From Rhodospirillales bacterium (lineage in GTDB: Bacteria > Pseudomonadota > Alphaproteobacteria > BOG-932 > Roseiterribacteraceae), in the NCBI GenBank assembly GCA_003165335.1, contig PLTD01000121.1, forward strand, positions 53,790-94,762: a stretch of DNA of 40,973 bases, written 5' to 3'. Below the pieces are notes generated by a model. That model was not told the origin of the DNA and searched no databases. It saw only the letters and a program-made list of their open reading frames with translations. Shown here piece after piece: positions 7,209 to 16,434 of the stretch (positions are counted from its first letter, which is position 1; each line of letters starts with the position of its first letter). The position numbers were made by a program, and so were the translations under genes.

Positions 7209-8185
7209 GGCGCGCTTGCAGCATAGCGTCGTGCCAGCATGGCGCAGACCATCAGCTGCATCTGGTGGAAAATCATCAGCGGCACGATCATCGGCCCGAC
7301 GGTCGCCGCCGGGAACAGCACGCCCGCCATCGGCACGCCTGAGGCTAGGCTTTTCTTGGAACCGCAGAACACGATGGCGATCTCGTCCTCGCGGCCGAAG
7401 CCCAGCCGGCGCGCGCAGATAGTCGTGACGACCAGGGCGAAGAACAGGATCAGCGCGTCCAGCGCCGTCACCACGACCAGGTCGCCGAACGACAGCCTGT
7501 GCCATAGCCCCTCGACTATGGCTGCGCTGAAGGCGGTATAGACGACCAGGAGGATCGAGCCTCGATCGACCAGCCCGACCACGGCCCTGTGCCGTTCGAG
7601 CAAACCCCGCGTCAGCGGCCGGGACAGATGGCCGAGGATGAAGGGCGCCAGCAATTGCAGCAGGATAGCCCCCACTCCGCCGAGCGACACGCCCGCGCTG
7701 CCGCCCGCTCCGGTTTCGCTGGCCAGATACAGCCCGACCAGCAGCGGTGTGACGAACATGCCGAGCACGTTGGAGGCCGAGGCGCTACAGACCGCAGCCG
7801 GTACATTGCCCCGGGCGATCGAGGTAAAGGCGATCGACGACTGCACCGTCGAAGGCAACATGCAGAGGAACAGAATCCCATCTAACATCGGCGCGTTGAC
7901 CCAGTGATGCAGCGCCGTTCGAAGTGCGATTCCAATCAGGGGGAACATCACGAAGCTGGACAGCAGAACCACCAAATGCAGCCGCCAGTTTCCAATACCG
8001 TCCAGTATGGCGTCTCGCGACAGCTTCGCCCCATGCAGAAAAAACAGTAATGCGATAGCGACATTTGTAATGATGCCAAACAGGCTAGCCCCCCAGCCGC
8101 GGCAGGGAATCACCGATGCAAGGACAACGGCGGCGATCAGGCCTATGATGAAGGGATCGAGACTTAAACGTAGGTTAAGACGCAA
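7199..8185 (-). CDS. SBF-like (bile acid:sodium symporter family, SLC10A7-type) transporter
   Basis: A 328-aa membrane protein with about 9-10 helices of the SBF-like family (PF13593). The family pattern is visible in LLFFLHGAKLSRDAI, in the segment running through FLCMLPSTVQSSIAFTSIA, in SASNVLGMFVTPLLVG, and in the C-terminal FCGSKKSLASGVPMA. Such proteins are secondary transporters related to bile acid:sodium symporters; bacterial substrates are largely unknown. Translation appears to start with TTG at 8185, because the protein aligns from MRLNLRLSLDPF and no ATG or GTG gives a full first helix. No clear ribosome site is seen. It stands alone between a convergent small gene and the phosphoesterase. 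Confidence 0.85.
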   Translation of the reverse strand: MRLNLRLSLDPFIIGLIAAVVLASVIPCRGWGASLFGIITNVAIALLFFLHGAKLSRDAILDGIGNWRLHLVVLLSSFVMFPLIGIALRTALHHWVNAPMLDGILFLCMLPSTVQSSIAFTSIARGNVPAAVCSASASNVLGMFVTPLLVGLYLASETGAGGSAGVSLGGVGAILLQLLAPFILGHLSRPLTRGLLERHRAVVGLVDRGSILLVVYTAFSAAIVEGLWHRLSFGDLVVVTALDALILFFALVVTTICARRLGFGREDEIAIVFCGSKKSLASGVPMAGVLFPAATVGPMIVPLMIFHQMQLMVCAMLARRYAASAPDR

Positions 8186-8315
8186 TGGATCGGCCTATCG
8201 GTGTTCACTCATTCCCATTGGGCGAGCTGCCCCTGATTGTCCAGGAGGGTGCTGCTGCAGCACGGAATAGTCTTAGTGTGTTTTCGCCGGCGGCAAGCAG
8301 TGCGCCGACGAGAGA

Positions 8316-9530
8316 TTAGCCCTTTGGCTTTATGAACACATCTGGCCCAAAAGCTTTCAGGTTCTTTTGAGCCGCGTAGCCCAGGTGATCCAGACCGAAC
8401 ATGTCTTCGATTGAGCGCAATAGCGAATAGTGGTTATAGGGGGTCTTCGATACCGTGCCAGGCTTGATAAAGGGAGAAATCAAGACTGCGCCAATCCGCC
8501 CCCCACCGGGACCGACAACGCCGGGCCCTTGATCCGGCAGACTACCAAATACCTTGGAACCGTCCGATAGGTTCGGACCAGGCTGCTCGTCGCAACATGC
8601 GCTAGCATCACCCATCTCCAGTTTTACGCTCTTGGTCGCCTTGTCATATTTCGCATCGATATCCGACTCGTCGAAAGTGACGATCAGCAGTCCATCCTGA
8701 TTGAATGCGGGCGACGCTAGAATCATCGGGACCGTAGCAGCAAGGAACTTATCGGCCGACACTAGGCCCCCCGCCTGCCCATCCACACATTTGCGCCCAT
8801 TTTCGCCACCGTCGTGACCATCGTTGCAAAGATTGGGCGAAATAAAGACGTAGTTGGGGGTCGTGGCCGCTAATTGCAGATCAGTCTTTAGTGCCGGCAG
8901 AGCGACTACTCTCGTGTCGCAAGCCGGTCGGTCGATGATGCTGTGGAAATACACGAACGGATTGTGGCGCACTGCATACTGGTCGCCAACTACAGCCCGT
9001 TGAGTATCGTCCTTAGCTCCGAGCACCGGATGACCGCAGGTAGCGGCCTCGCGCGCCGAAATATTGCCCATGTCTTCCATATAGGCCTTCCAGGTCAGGC
9101 CTTTTGCTTCAAGCTGGTCGGCGACCGTTTTTATCGAGTTTGGATAGACGCACCCCACACCTATCGCCTGCCCGTCAGGCGTCACTCCTGTCTGGGCAAA
9201 TTCGGTGAAACTCTGGCAATCGCTTTGGGTCGCTGGGTTGGGAGCCTGACCGCTGACCATTGCTACGTAATTATCGAGGCTGAAGTGACCGATGCCATAA
9301 TAATTGGAGAGCAAGGCGCCTTTCTTCGGTAGGCCTTTCAGGTAAGCCGCAGGCGATGCAGGACCGAATGTGACGTGATAGCCCTCGTTCTCAAGCACGA
9401 TGATAAATATGTGACCCGGATTAACATCTAGAGCAGAACGAGCCCCAGACGCGTTATTCGGCGTATACAGCGCGCTCAAACTCAACACCGAACAGAAGGC
9501 CGCGAGCATCCGTGAGCTTGGAAAGCGCAT
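8316..9530 (-). CDS. Secreted phosphoesterase (acid phosphatase / phospholipase C family)
   Basis: A 404-aa exported enzyme of the phosphoesterase family PF04185 (phospholipase C / AcpA-type acid phosphatase, alkaline-phosphatase fold). An N-terminal signal peptide is followed by the metal motif IFIIVLENEGY (E47, N48), the nucleophile region GIGHFSLDNYVAMVSG, and later VTFDESD and a conserved NHYSLLRSIEDMFGL. It probably hydrolyses phosphate mono- or diesters in the periplasm or outside the cell. Several cysteines (DCQSF, VGCVYP, ATCGH, ACDTR, NLCND, RKCVD, ACCDE) suggest disulfides. The ATG at 9530 is chosen because GGAGAA lies 8 nt upstream; a TTG two codons earlier would be too close to it. 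Confidence 0.87.
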   Translation of the reverse strand: MRFPSSRMLAAFCSVLSLSALYTPNNASGARSALDVNPGHIFIIVLENEGYHVTFGPASPAAYLKGLPKKGALLSNYYGIGHFSLDNYVAMVSGQAPNPATQSDCQSFTEFAQTGVTPDGQAIGVGCVYPNSIKTVADQLEAKGLTWKAYMEDMGNISAREAATCGHPVLGAKDDTQRAVVGDQYAVRHNPFVYFHSIIDRPACDTRVVALPALKTDLQLAATTPNYVFISPNLCNDGHDGGENGRKCVDGQAGGLVSADKFLAATVPMILASPAFNQDGLLIVTFDESDIDAKYDKATKSVKLEMGDASACCDEQPGPNLSDGSKVFGSLPDQGPGVVGPGGGRIGAVLISPFIKPGTVSKTPYNHYSLLRSIEDMFGLDHLGYAAQKNLKAFGPDVFIKPKG

Positions 9531-9592
9531 ATACAAATTCTCCGTCGATCTTAATATTCATCGCAAGCGCCGGGCATATGGCATCCCTTCGT

Positions 9593-11944
9593 CTACGCCG
9601 CCATTTTCACCCGCAACCAAGTTGCGAGCCCGTTGGACGCCGTTTCGGCTGCTCTGTACAGCGGGGTCAGAAACGCCCGCGCCGCCTCGAGTTCCCCAGA
9701 CTTGCAGGCTGCCTCCACAGACGCAGCAAGCTTGCTGACACTCATCGCCCCAACGTTTCCCCCGACCCCAACCAACGCATGGGCATCGGCTGCCAGGGCT
9801 GCAATATCGGTTTGTTCAAGCATCCGCGGCAATCGCAATGCAATGTCGGTGCGAAACAATTCTAGGAATTCCTGAACTTCCGCCCCACTCATCACCGCTT
9901 CAAGCGTATCGATGCTGGCAGCCTCAATACCGGCCTTTGTCAGAATGTCGCTGAGAGCGGGCCCCGCAGCAGCCTCCGGTTTGGCCAGGGATACGCCCGG
10001 CTCCAACGGGGTCAATTTTCCCGCAATATCGTTCAATCTCGACAACAACGTTCCGGGGCTAACCGGTTTCGAAATATAATCGGTCATTCCCGCTGCGATA
10101 TATTCCTCGCGCGCACCGGCTAGGGCATGTGCAGTCAATGCAATGATTGGCACATCGCATTTCGGATGAGGAAGAGCGCGAATTTGCTTCGTCGCCTGAA
10201 TGCCATCCAGTTCGGGCATCTGGATGTCCATGAGAATAACGTCATAGTCCACGCGCCGGACAGCATCGACCGCCTGATGCCCATTCTCGGCAATGTCAGT
10301 GTCGTGACCTGCCTTTGACAAAAGCGCCAGCGCGAATGTTTGGTTAATCTTGTTGTCCTCAGCCAGAAGGACGCGCAACGGCCGAACGGCCTTCGTCGTC
10401 GCCTCAACTGGGACCGGTTTAGCCGGAGTAACGTTCAGCTCTGCCCGCTTTGAACGAGTTCCCCCAGCATAGATTCGCGCCAGACAGGCAAGCAAATCAC
10501 GTTGCCGGACGGGCTTGAGCAACACAGCATCGAGTATTTGCTTGGCGTTCTCGCTATGGCCGTGCTCACCCGCCGAGGAGATGAGAACCAACTTGGCTTC
10601 TCGGAATTGAGGCAGCGCTCGAATACGCGCAGCCAGTGTTTCCCCGGCAAGCCCCGGCATCATCTGGTCCAGAAATATTATATCGTGCGGAGTACCCCGA
10701 TGCCACGCGCGCTCAATCTCCGCCAGCGCATCAAACCCGTCACGACAGCAAGTTACCTCCATGCCCAGCCCTTGTAGCTGCCGCGACAATATCTCGAGAT
10801 TCATTTCGATATCATCGACCGCTAGCGCGCGAACTCCTTTTAGGTGGCCCGGCAAATCTTCGCGTTCGATAAGCGGCGCCAGCGCCGTTTCTAGCGGCAA
10901 ATCGAACCAGAAGCGCGAACCCTGGCCGAGGCGGCTTTCCACATGGATCGCCCCACCCATCAGCTCAACCAACTGCTTGCATATTGCGAGTCCCAATCCT
11001 GTCCCGCCATAACGCCGTGTGAAAGAACTGTCGGCTTGGGTAAATTTTTTGAAGAGGTTACTGCGCACCTCCTCGGTCATTCCGATCCCACTATCCTTGA
11101 CCTCAAATCGAATAGTGGAAATGCCTTCGGGTTCTGTGTTTACCGAGATTGCGGACACCTCGACGGCGACCGCACCCTTTTCGGTGAATTTGATCGCGTT
11201 GCCGATCAAATTGAAGAGTATCTGACGAATACGCCCTGGATCGCCGCGAAAGGCGCGCGCCGCGGCAGGAGCGACGAACAGGCCCAGGTCAATCGACTTC
11301 GAGTGCGCCTTGGAGGCGAGTAAAGTGACTGTGCTTTCCACAGTCTCGACCAGCTCGAATTCGATATGTTCGATATCGACTTTACCGACTTCAAGCTTGG
11401 AGATGTCGAGGATATCGTTAATTACGGTCAGCAAAGACTCGCCTGATTCCCGTACAGCGTCGGCATAGCGGCGCTGCTCATCGTCTAGAGATGTTTCAAG
11501 TAAAAGTCCGTTCATGCCGAGAACGCCATTCATCGGCGTGCGGATTTCATGGCTCATATTCGCCAGAAATTCCGACTTTGCTGCATTCGCCTTTTCAGCC
11601 TGGTCCAGGGCCAGCGCCAGCTTTTCGGTCACACCCTTTAAGGCTTGACGGGAAGCGCGCACCGATCGAACAAGATCGAGTGCATAGACAACAATTGGCG
11701 TCGCAACCAGGATCGTAACAAGAGCAGCAGCCGCCATATAGGTCGGGCCGACCGCCAAACCGATGATTAGGCCCAGCCCCCTGAACAGCACTAACGCGGC
11801 GACAACCGCGATCATCACCAACAACGATGTTGCCGGTATAAGGCCTATCCGGCCAAGAAATCGGCTGAATTTTACGAGAAGGCCGCCTCGTCGCCTAGAA
11901 AACTCGCTCACCGATTCATCCAAGGTCTGTTCTGCCGCCAACAA
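9593..11944 (-). CDS. Hybrid sensor histidine kinase with two receiver domains and Hpt (BarA-like layout)
   Basis: A 783-aa membrane-bound phosphorelay kinase. Domains: two membrane helices with almost no periplasmic loop (about 38-56 and 58-88), HisKA with H132 in [12 protein letters not shown], and HATPase with N249, DSGIGM (284-289) and GTGLGLA (314-320). REC1 has D377/D378, phospho-acceptor D426 and K477. REC2 has D530, phospho-acceptor D573 and K626. A C-terminal Hpt domain follows (about 690-780) with H722. The Hpt motif reads AHALVG, so the lysine usually found three residues after the histidine is V725. There is no PAS or large sensor domain. Start is TTG at 11944 with GGGG upstream. 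No cognate regulator is adjacent, so the output is unknown. Confidence 0.93.
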   Translation of the reverse strand: MLAAEQTLDESVSEFSRRRGGLLVKFSRFLGRIGLIPATSLLVMIAVVAALVLFRGLGLIIGLAVGPTYMAAAALVTILVATPIVVYALDLVRSVRASRQALKGVTEKLALALDQAEKANAAKSEFLANMSHEIRTPMNGVLGMNGLLLETSLDDEQRRYADAVRESGESLLTVINDILDISKLEVGKVDIEHIEFELVETVESTVTLLASKAHSKSIDLGLFVAPAAARAFRGDPGRIRQILFNLIGNAIKFTEKGAVAVEVSAISVNTEPEGISTIRFEVKDSGIGMTEEVRSNLFKKFTQADSSFTRRYGGTGLGLAICKQLVELMGGAIHVESRLGQGSRFWFDLPLETALAPLIEREDLPGHLKGVRALAVDDIEMNLEILSRQLQGLGMEVTCCRDGFDALAEIERAWHRGTPHDIIFLDQMMPGLAGETLAARIRALPQFREAKLVLISSAGEHGHSENAKQILDAVLLKPVRQRDLLACLARIYAGGTRSKRAELNVTPAKPVPVEATTKAVRPLRVLLAEDNKINQTFALALLSKAGHDTDIAENGHQAVDAVRRVDYDVILMDIQMPELDGIQATKQIRALPHPKCDVPIIALTAHALAGAREEYIAAGMTDYISKPVSPGTLLSRLNDIAGKLTPLEPGVSLAKPEAAAGPALSDILTKAGIEAASIDTLEAVMSGAEVQEFLELFRTDIALRLPRMLEQTDIAALAADAHALVGVGGNVGAMSVSKLAASVEAACKSGELEAARAFLTPLYRAAETASNGLATWLRVKMAA

Positions 11945-12167
11945 TGCCCCAATTATTCACAGATGAGCGATAGCGATATCATGCGCCCGAAGCTATCGCC
12001 AAGTCATTCAAAATCCTTGGCGTTAGCTGGGTTGCCGTTAAGTTGGCAGCCCTGTGAATCCGGTCAGAATCGTTGATGTGCCCAAGGCTGGGCGCAAGCG
12101 CTCATGCGATCATTCCCGTCGGGAGGCGCAGGATGAACAAGCCAGGGCAAGGCGATGGAGCCGACCG

Positions 12168-13379
12168 TTAAGGTGTCACAACCCGCCAGTAGAGCGCATG
12201 CGATCCGTCGGTTAAATCGAACAGGTCGCGTCCTAACATATCGCCCGGCTTTTTGTCCTGTGAGTTGGTATAGACCGGATAGCCCTGATAGGCCCATTGC
12301 CGTGTACCGTCGGTGCGCAATGCGATCGACCAAAATCCCGAGGGCTCGCCATCCGATCCGGCCTTGAGCGGGAGCCATGTGTGAATACAGTCGCCATCGC
12401 AACCGGACGGTCCGATCGACCGTCCTACCGCAGGTGTTGGCGGAGGTCCGTCATTAACGCTGTAGCTACCGAAACTGAAACGAAACTTGTCGCGGGTATA
12501 GAGCGTCATGCCTTGCGCGTTCGTCAGCACTGTATTGTTGCCGTTGATCCGCGTTGTCACTTGGGCGGGCATGAAATAGCGTCTGAGTGCTGCCGGATGA
12601 AACTTTGCGTCGGCTTCCATACCTTTTGCGTCACCGGGCTTGCCGTCGCCGCTGAAGGTGTAAAGCGGTTTTCCCCTAAAACCCCATTGCCGACTTCCAT
12701 CGTCGCGCAAAGTCACCGTCCACTCGCCGATTGGCTTGGCGAGTTCGGCTGCCTTCAGCGGAATCCATATCGTGGCACAAGAACTGATACAGGCAGATAT
12801 TCCCGGCTGAGTATCGCCGTCGTAGCTGTAGAGCGTCATCCCGCGATAATCGACAAACACGTCTCCCTGCGCGTTCCCAACCGGGCGAAGAGTTACTGCA
12901 GCAGGGGATGGAACCTCGTCAGGCGATTGTTGCAACGTCGCAACTTGCCATTGACCGTTATCTGCCGCTTTGCCGTTTGTATCTCCCGGATTTGCGTCTT
13001 TGGCGAAGCGATAGAGCGGCTTACCCTTATAAGACCATTGCTTCGAGCCATCAGGCCGGCTGATTATCGACCAATCGCCGGCGGGTTTTGCATCAGCGGA
13101 CGCGGCAACAGCCGGCCATGCAGACGCGCAATCGCCGGCGCAGGCCGACTGACCGGGTGTGGTATCCCCTGCATAGACATACAGCGTCAGACCATTGGCA
13201 TCCGCGAAATAGCTCTGCGTACTGCTGTTAGGCTTTCCCGCCTCCAGCGCAGCACTATGAATGGCAGGCTCGACCGTGACCCCCGGAGGAGTAGCCGGAA
13301 CAGCAAAGTCAGCAGCGTAAAGAGGAAGCGAGATAAATGCTGCGCACGTCAGTGTGCTGGTAAGACACTGCCGTATCAT
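12168..13379 (-). CDS. Exported protein with three PF03640 (COG4315) secreted repeats
   Basis: A 403-aa protein with a signal peptide (cleavage near LYA-ADF, residue 22) and three copies of the secreted repeat PF03640, at about 58-145, 172-258 and 283-384. Each has GxTLY, a C-x3-C pair (C80/C84, C197/C201, C327/C331), a W(I/L/P)PL(K/A)A stretch, RxDGxxQWxYxGxPxY and a D..PGD end. Repeats 1 and 2 keep the Yx(FWY)xxD signature (LYVYAGD, LYSYDGD); repeat 3 has LYTRDKF and a roughly 15-residue insert. There is no lipobox cysteine, so it is probably soluble in the periplasm or secreted. Its ATG (13379-13377) shares one base with the stop of the DUF1552 gene (TGATG), which implies translational coupling. 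No function is established for this repeat. Confidence 0.9.
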   Translation of the reverse strand: MIRQCLTSTLTCAAFISLPLYAADFAVPATPPGVTVEPAIHSAALEAGKPNSSTQSYFADANGLTLYVYAGDTTPGQSACAGDCASAWPAVAASADAKPAGDWSIISRPDGSKQWSYKGKPLYRFAKDANPGDTNGKAADNGQWQVATLQQSPDEVPSPAAVTLRPVGNAQGDVFVDYRGMTLYSYDGDTQPGISACISSCATIWIPLKAAELAKPIGEWTVTLRDDGSRQWGFRGKPLYTFSGDGKPGDAKGMEADAKFHPAALRRYFMPAQVTTRINGNNTVLTNAQGMTLYTRDKFRFSFGSYSVNDGPPPTPAVGRSIGPSGCDGDCIHTWLPLKAGSDGEPSGFWSIALRTDGTRQWAYQGYPVYTNSQDKKPGDMLGRDLFDLTDGSHALYWRVVTP

Positions 13380-14716
13380 CACACGAACAATTCCGTCAGC
13401 GGCCGTGCCGTGCGCATCGAGCCGACGCCCCAGGCGTTGACCGACAGGCCCAGGCATTGCTGAACCGTCAACCCGACACGCGTGCCAGGTGCCCCATCAC
13501 CGGCCACATGCAGCCCGGTCTTGATCTTGCCACTGCCCTTTCCTCCCGCGAGGAAAATCGGAATGCTCTCCAACGTATGCTGCTTGGCATAGCCGCATTC
13601 GCTGAGCGCCATGACGATGGTGCGGTCGAGCAGAGTGCCGTCCCCCTCGCGCACGTCCTTCAGCGTCTCCAGTAGGGTTGCGAAGGAAAGCATGATCTCA
13701 TTCTCGAACCAGGCCGCGCCGGGCTGATACCCCAGCTTTTCGTCGATCGGGTCTTCATGGGTATGGATATGTTGTGTCGTCGGCTCGCCACCCTTGCGCA
13801 GCGACGAGGCGCCGTCGCTGAACGAAACATTCATAACTCGCGTCTGGTCGCAGGCCAGCGCGTGAGCCAAAATCTGGGCAAACAGCTTGTGATTGGCTGC
13901 CGCCATTTCGACCTCGGTCCCGGTCGGGATTTCCGCCGGCTTCGTGCCCGTCGCGCAGGCCTGGAGCGGCTGCGGCTTTTGCAGTTGCAACTCCATCTGC
14001 TGTTCGATCTGGCGCAGGGAGGTGAAATATTCGTCGAGCCGCGCCCTGTCGGCCGCGCCCAATTGCGCCGCTAGCTTGTCGCGGGGTTCCTTGATTGCCG
14101 ACAGCACGCTCTTTTCGGCCATGACGCGCGGGTCGGGCTTGAAGTCGGCAGCATTAGGATCGCGGAAATCCGGCCCGAACAGGCGGGCGTAAAGCGCGGC
14201 AGGCGAACCTTCCGATGCGTTGATCACGCTGTTGCTGCGCCGGCTGATTGTATTGTTGGGATTGCCCATCGCCGATACTTCCAGCGACCGGAACCGCGTG
14301 TTGGCGCCGGTAGCATCGGCGATCAGCACGTCGATCGATGGGTCGTTTTCCTTACCCGTGGTGCCAGTGATGATACCGCGCTGGCCCGACACATGCGGGA
14401 CCAGCCCGTTGCCGTCCATGAATGTGTTAAAGCCGGTGAAAATGCTGAGCTGATCCTTATAGGGGGTCAGCATGACAAGTTCATCCGGCATAGCCCAATC
14501 CGTGCCCAGAGCCTTGGGTTCCCAACGGCCCCGCGTCAGACCGCAACCCCAGAACCATGTCCCGAACCGGATCGGCAGTGGCGCGCCGCTGGCCAGCGCT
14601 GTGCCGTTCGCGTTCAGAAAGCAATCGAGGAACGGCAGGGCGACACTAATCGCCGTGCCGCCCAGTATACCGCGCATGAAGCCACGCCGGCTCGCCAATC
14701 TTTGGGTTACATTCAT
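13379..14716 (-). CDS. DUF1552 protein exported by Tat
   Basis: A 445-aa protein that matches DUF1552 (PF07586), a relative of the DUF1501 / sulfatase-like alkaline phosphatase fold. The N-terminus has a twin-arginine signal, SRRGFMRG (R10, R11), with a hydrophobic stretch to about residue 44. Family features include GTWFWGCGL, HVSGQRGIITG, SIDVLIAD, a GSPAALYARLFGP-like segment, AHALACDQTRVMNVSF, THEDP and LDRTIVMALSECGYAKQH. DUF1552 genes habitually sit beside DUF1592/1588/1585 genes. The start overlaps the stop of the upstream gene by 4 nt (ATGA). Tat export implies folding, possibly with a metal, before transport. The biochemical role is unknown in the literature I know. Confidence 0.92.
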   Translation of the reverse strand: MNVTQRLASRRGFMRGILGGTAISVALPFLDCFLNANGTALASGAPLPIRFGTWFWGCGLTRGRWEPKALGTDWAMPDELVMLTPYKDQLSIFTGFNTFMDGNGLVPHVSGQRGIITGTTGKENDPSIDVLIADATGANTRFRSLEVSAMGNPNNTISRRSNSVINASEGSPAALYARLFGPDFRDPNAADFKPDPRVMAEKSVLSAIKEPRDKLAAQLGAADRARLDEYFTSLRQIEQQMELQLQKPQPLQACATGTKPAEIPTGTEVEMAAANHKLFAQILAHALACDQTRVMNVSFSDGASSLRKGGEPTTQHIHTHEDPIDEKLGYQPGAAWFENEIMLSFATLLETLKDVREGDGTLLDRTIVMALSECGYAKQHTLESIPIFLAGGKGSGKIKTGLHVAGDGAPGTRVGLTVQQCLGLSVNAWGVGSMRTARPLTELFV

Positions 14717-16434
14717 TGTTCAACTCCCTGAAGAGCAGCCGATCTGACCGGCTTGGATTCTGTGTCCGGGGTCACGACCCGAAAGAAGACATCGCTGGTT
14801 GCGATTTGCCGCATCAGCGGCTGCAGCCGGTAGCCTTCGGCGGCGAAATCCTTCATCAGTGCGCCGCGTAGCCACTCGGTCTCGCTTTTGGTGGGCGCGC
14901 GGCCGACGGCATAGGCATAGAGGCGGTTGACGAGGCAGGCCGTGGTGGCGGGATGGTCATGGACCGCCGTGCCCAGCCCCTCGGCGTCGCTGAACTTCAC
15001 GCCGTCAATGTTGCCGCTGGCGTCGATCGTCGTGCCGTTCTCGCCGGCGCGGTAGGTGCCGATGGAATCGAAATTCTCCAGCGCCAATCCGATCGGGTCC
15101 ATCATCTTATGGCAACCGACGCAAGTCGGCTGGGTTGCATGGGCAGAAAGCCGTTGCCGTACGGTCTTGTAGAGCGGATTCTTGGTGTCCTGCACGATGT
15201 TGAAATTGACGTTGCCGGGCGGGTCGGGAACCTTCTGGCAGAGGATCGTCTCGCGTAGCGCCTTGCCGCGCAAAGTCGGCGAGGTGCGGCCGGGATGGGA
15301 ATGCAGCGCCAAGAAGCTCACCTGCATAAGAATGCCTGATCTCGGATCGCCGGCCGCAAATGTGTAGGGTTGCCAGCCGTCCGGTGTCGCGCCTGGAGCG
15401 TCCTTGGGCACCGGAATGCCGTAGACCGCCCCCAACTGCCGCGACAGAAACGTGTTGCGGGTTGTGAACAGGTCGCGGTAATCGCCGCCGCGGGTCAGCA
15501 GATGGTCGGTGATGGTGCGCAGAGTCTGCTCCTGCGCGTCTGTCGCCAAGCCGAAGCTGTATTTGGGATAAATCGCCGGATCTTTGGCCAGGTTATCGAA
15601 TCCGTCGAAACCCAGCATATCGGCGAAATAGGCCCGAGCACCCGCCTCAAGCCTGGGCGACGAGAGCATTCGGTCAACCTGCTTCTCTATGCCCTTCTGG
15701 GTATCCAACTCACCCTTCTCGGCGGCGGTCAAAAGCACTTCATCGGGCGCCGTATCCCATACGAAGAAACTTAGCCGCGCGGCCTTGGAATAGCCGTCAA
15801 GCGTCGTGCCGGCGGCGCCGCCCTTCGTCACTTCCCAGTCGAACAGGAATTCCGGCGACTGCAGCATGCTGGTCAGCGCAATTTCCAGTCCGGAATAGAA
15901 GTTGCCGACTGTCTTGGTCGCGTCGCCCGCCCCCTGAACGAGGGCTCCAAGCTCGACCTGTGTCAGCGGCCGGCGATAGAGCAGCCGACCGACTTGGCCC
16001 AGGAATTGCGTGGCGCATTTATCGTCCGGCGCGCCGACCGAGGCCGGCTGGCAATCGATCATGCTGTCACGGTGTTGCTTATCGAAAACCTGCGCAGAGA
16101 TGCTGCGCGCCATCTTCGCATATTGTTCAAGCCCGGAGGCCGGGACGCTGATTTTTCCGGCACCTACCTCAATAAGTCCGCCATCGCGGATATCCGGCTC
16201 GAACCGGCCGCCGATCTTGATATCCGGGCCGAACACATCGGCGATGACATGCTTATATTGCGCCTGAGTCAGCCGCCGTAGCACCGGGGGTCCGCCGGCG
16301 GATGCAGCCAAGCCCGCGCTCGTTTCCGTTCGGTCGCCGATGATATGCTGTACGCCAAAGATCGCCGCCGACGCGACGACAATCAGGGCAACGCCACCAG
16401 CGAGAATTACACCCTTACTTGCCACGCGCACCAC
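14713..16434 (-). CDS. DUF1592/DUF1588/DUF1585 planctomycete-type protein with one CxxCH
   Basis: A 573-aa membrane-anchored or secreted protein: a hydrophobic helix at about 9-30, then the DUF1587 start RRLTQAQY (53-60), DUF1595 (CQP...CATQFLGQVGRLLYRRPLT), DUF1592 (LTSMLQSPEFLFDWE to about 340), DUF1588 (RSGILMQVSFLALHSHPGRT to CHKMMDPIG) and DUF1585 (GVKFSDAEGL to the end). CVGCH (C438, C441, H442) is a single c-type-heme-like motif at the place where this family has it. The start is read as GTG at 16434 after GAAGG, overlapping the previous gene by 20 nt; GTG at 16425 is an alternative. Together with the DUF1552 partner it may form an exported redox or hydrolytic complex, but that is inference. 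Confidence 0.9.
   Translation of the reverse strand: MVRVASKGVILAGGVALIVVASAAIFGVQHIIGDRTETSAGLAASAGGPPVLRRLTQAQYKHVIADVFGPDIKIGGRFEPDIRDGGLIEVGAGKISVPASGLEQYAKMARSISAQVFDKQHRDSMIDCQPASVGAPDDKCATQFLGQVGRLLYRRPLTQVELGALVQGAGDATKTVGNFYSGLEIALTSMLQSPEFLFDWEVTKGGAAGTTLDGYSKAARLSFFVWDTAPDEVLLTAAEKGELDTQKGIEKQVDRMLSSPRLEAGARAYFADMLGFDGFDNLAKDPAIYPKYSFGLATDAQEQTLRTITDHLLTRGGDYRDLFTTRNTFLSRQLGAVYGIPVPKDAPGATPDGWQPYTFAAGDPRSGILMQVSFLALHSHPGRTSPTLRGKALRETILCQKVPDPPGNVNFNIVQDTKNPLYKTVRQRLSAHATQPTCVGCHKMMDPIGLALENFDSIGTYRAGENGTTIDASGNIDGVKFSDAEGLGTAVHDHPATTACLVNRLYAYAVGRAPTKSETEWLRGALMKDFAAEGYRLQPLMRQIATSDVFFRVVTPDTESKPVRSAALQGVEQ

Noticed and set aside
8249-8263. Palindrome GTGCTGCTGCAGCAC downstream of the phosphoesterase gene
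   Set aside because: The centre leaves no room for a hairpin loop, there is no T tract, and CTGCAG-rich palindromes are common at this GC content.
12029-12052. Imperfect stem GGGTTGCC / GGCAGCCC between the repeat gene and the kinase gene
   Set aside because: It has one G-U pair and no T tract on the transcribed strand, so support for a terminator is too weak.
12297-13463. Plus-strand open frame of 388 codons opposite the PF03640 repeat gene
   Set aside because: It has no ribosome site or domain, is Arg- and Cys-rich, and fully overlaps a repeat protein coupled to its upstream gene.
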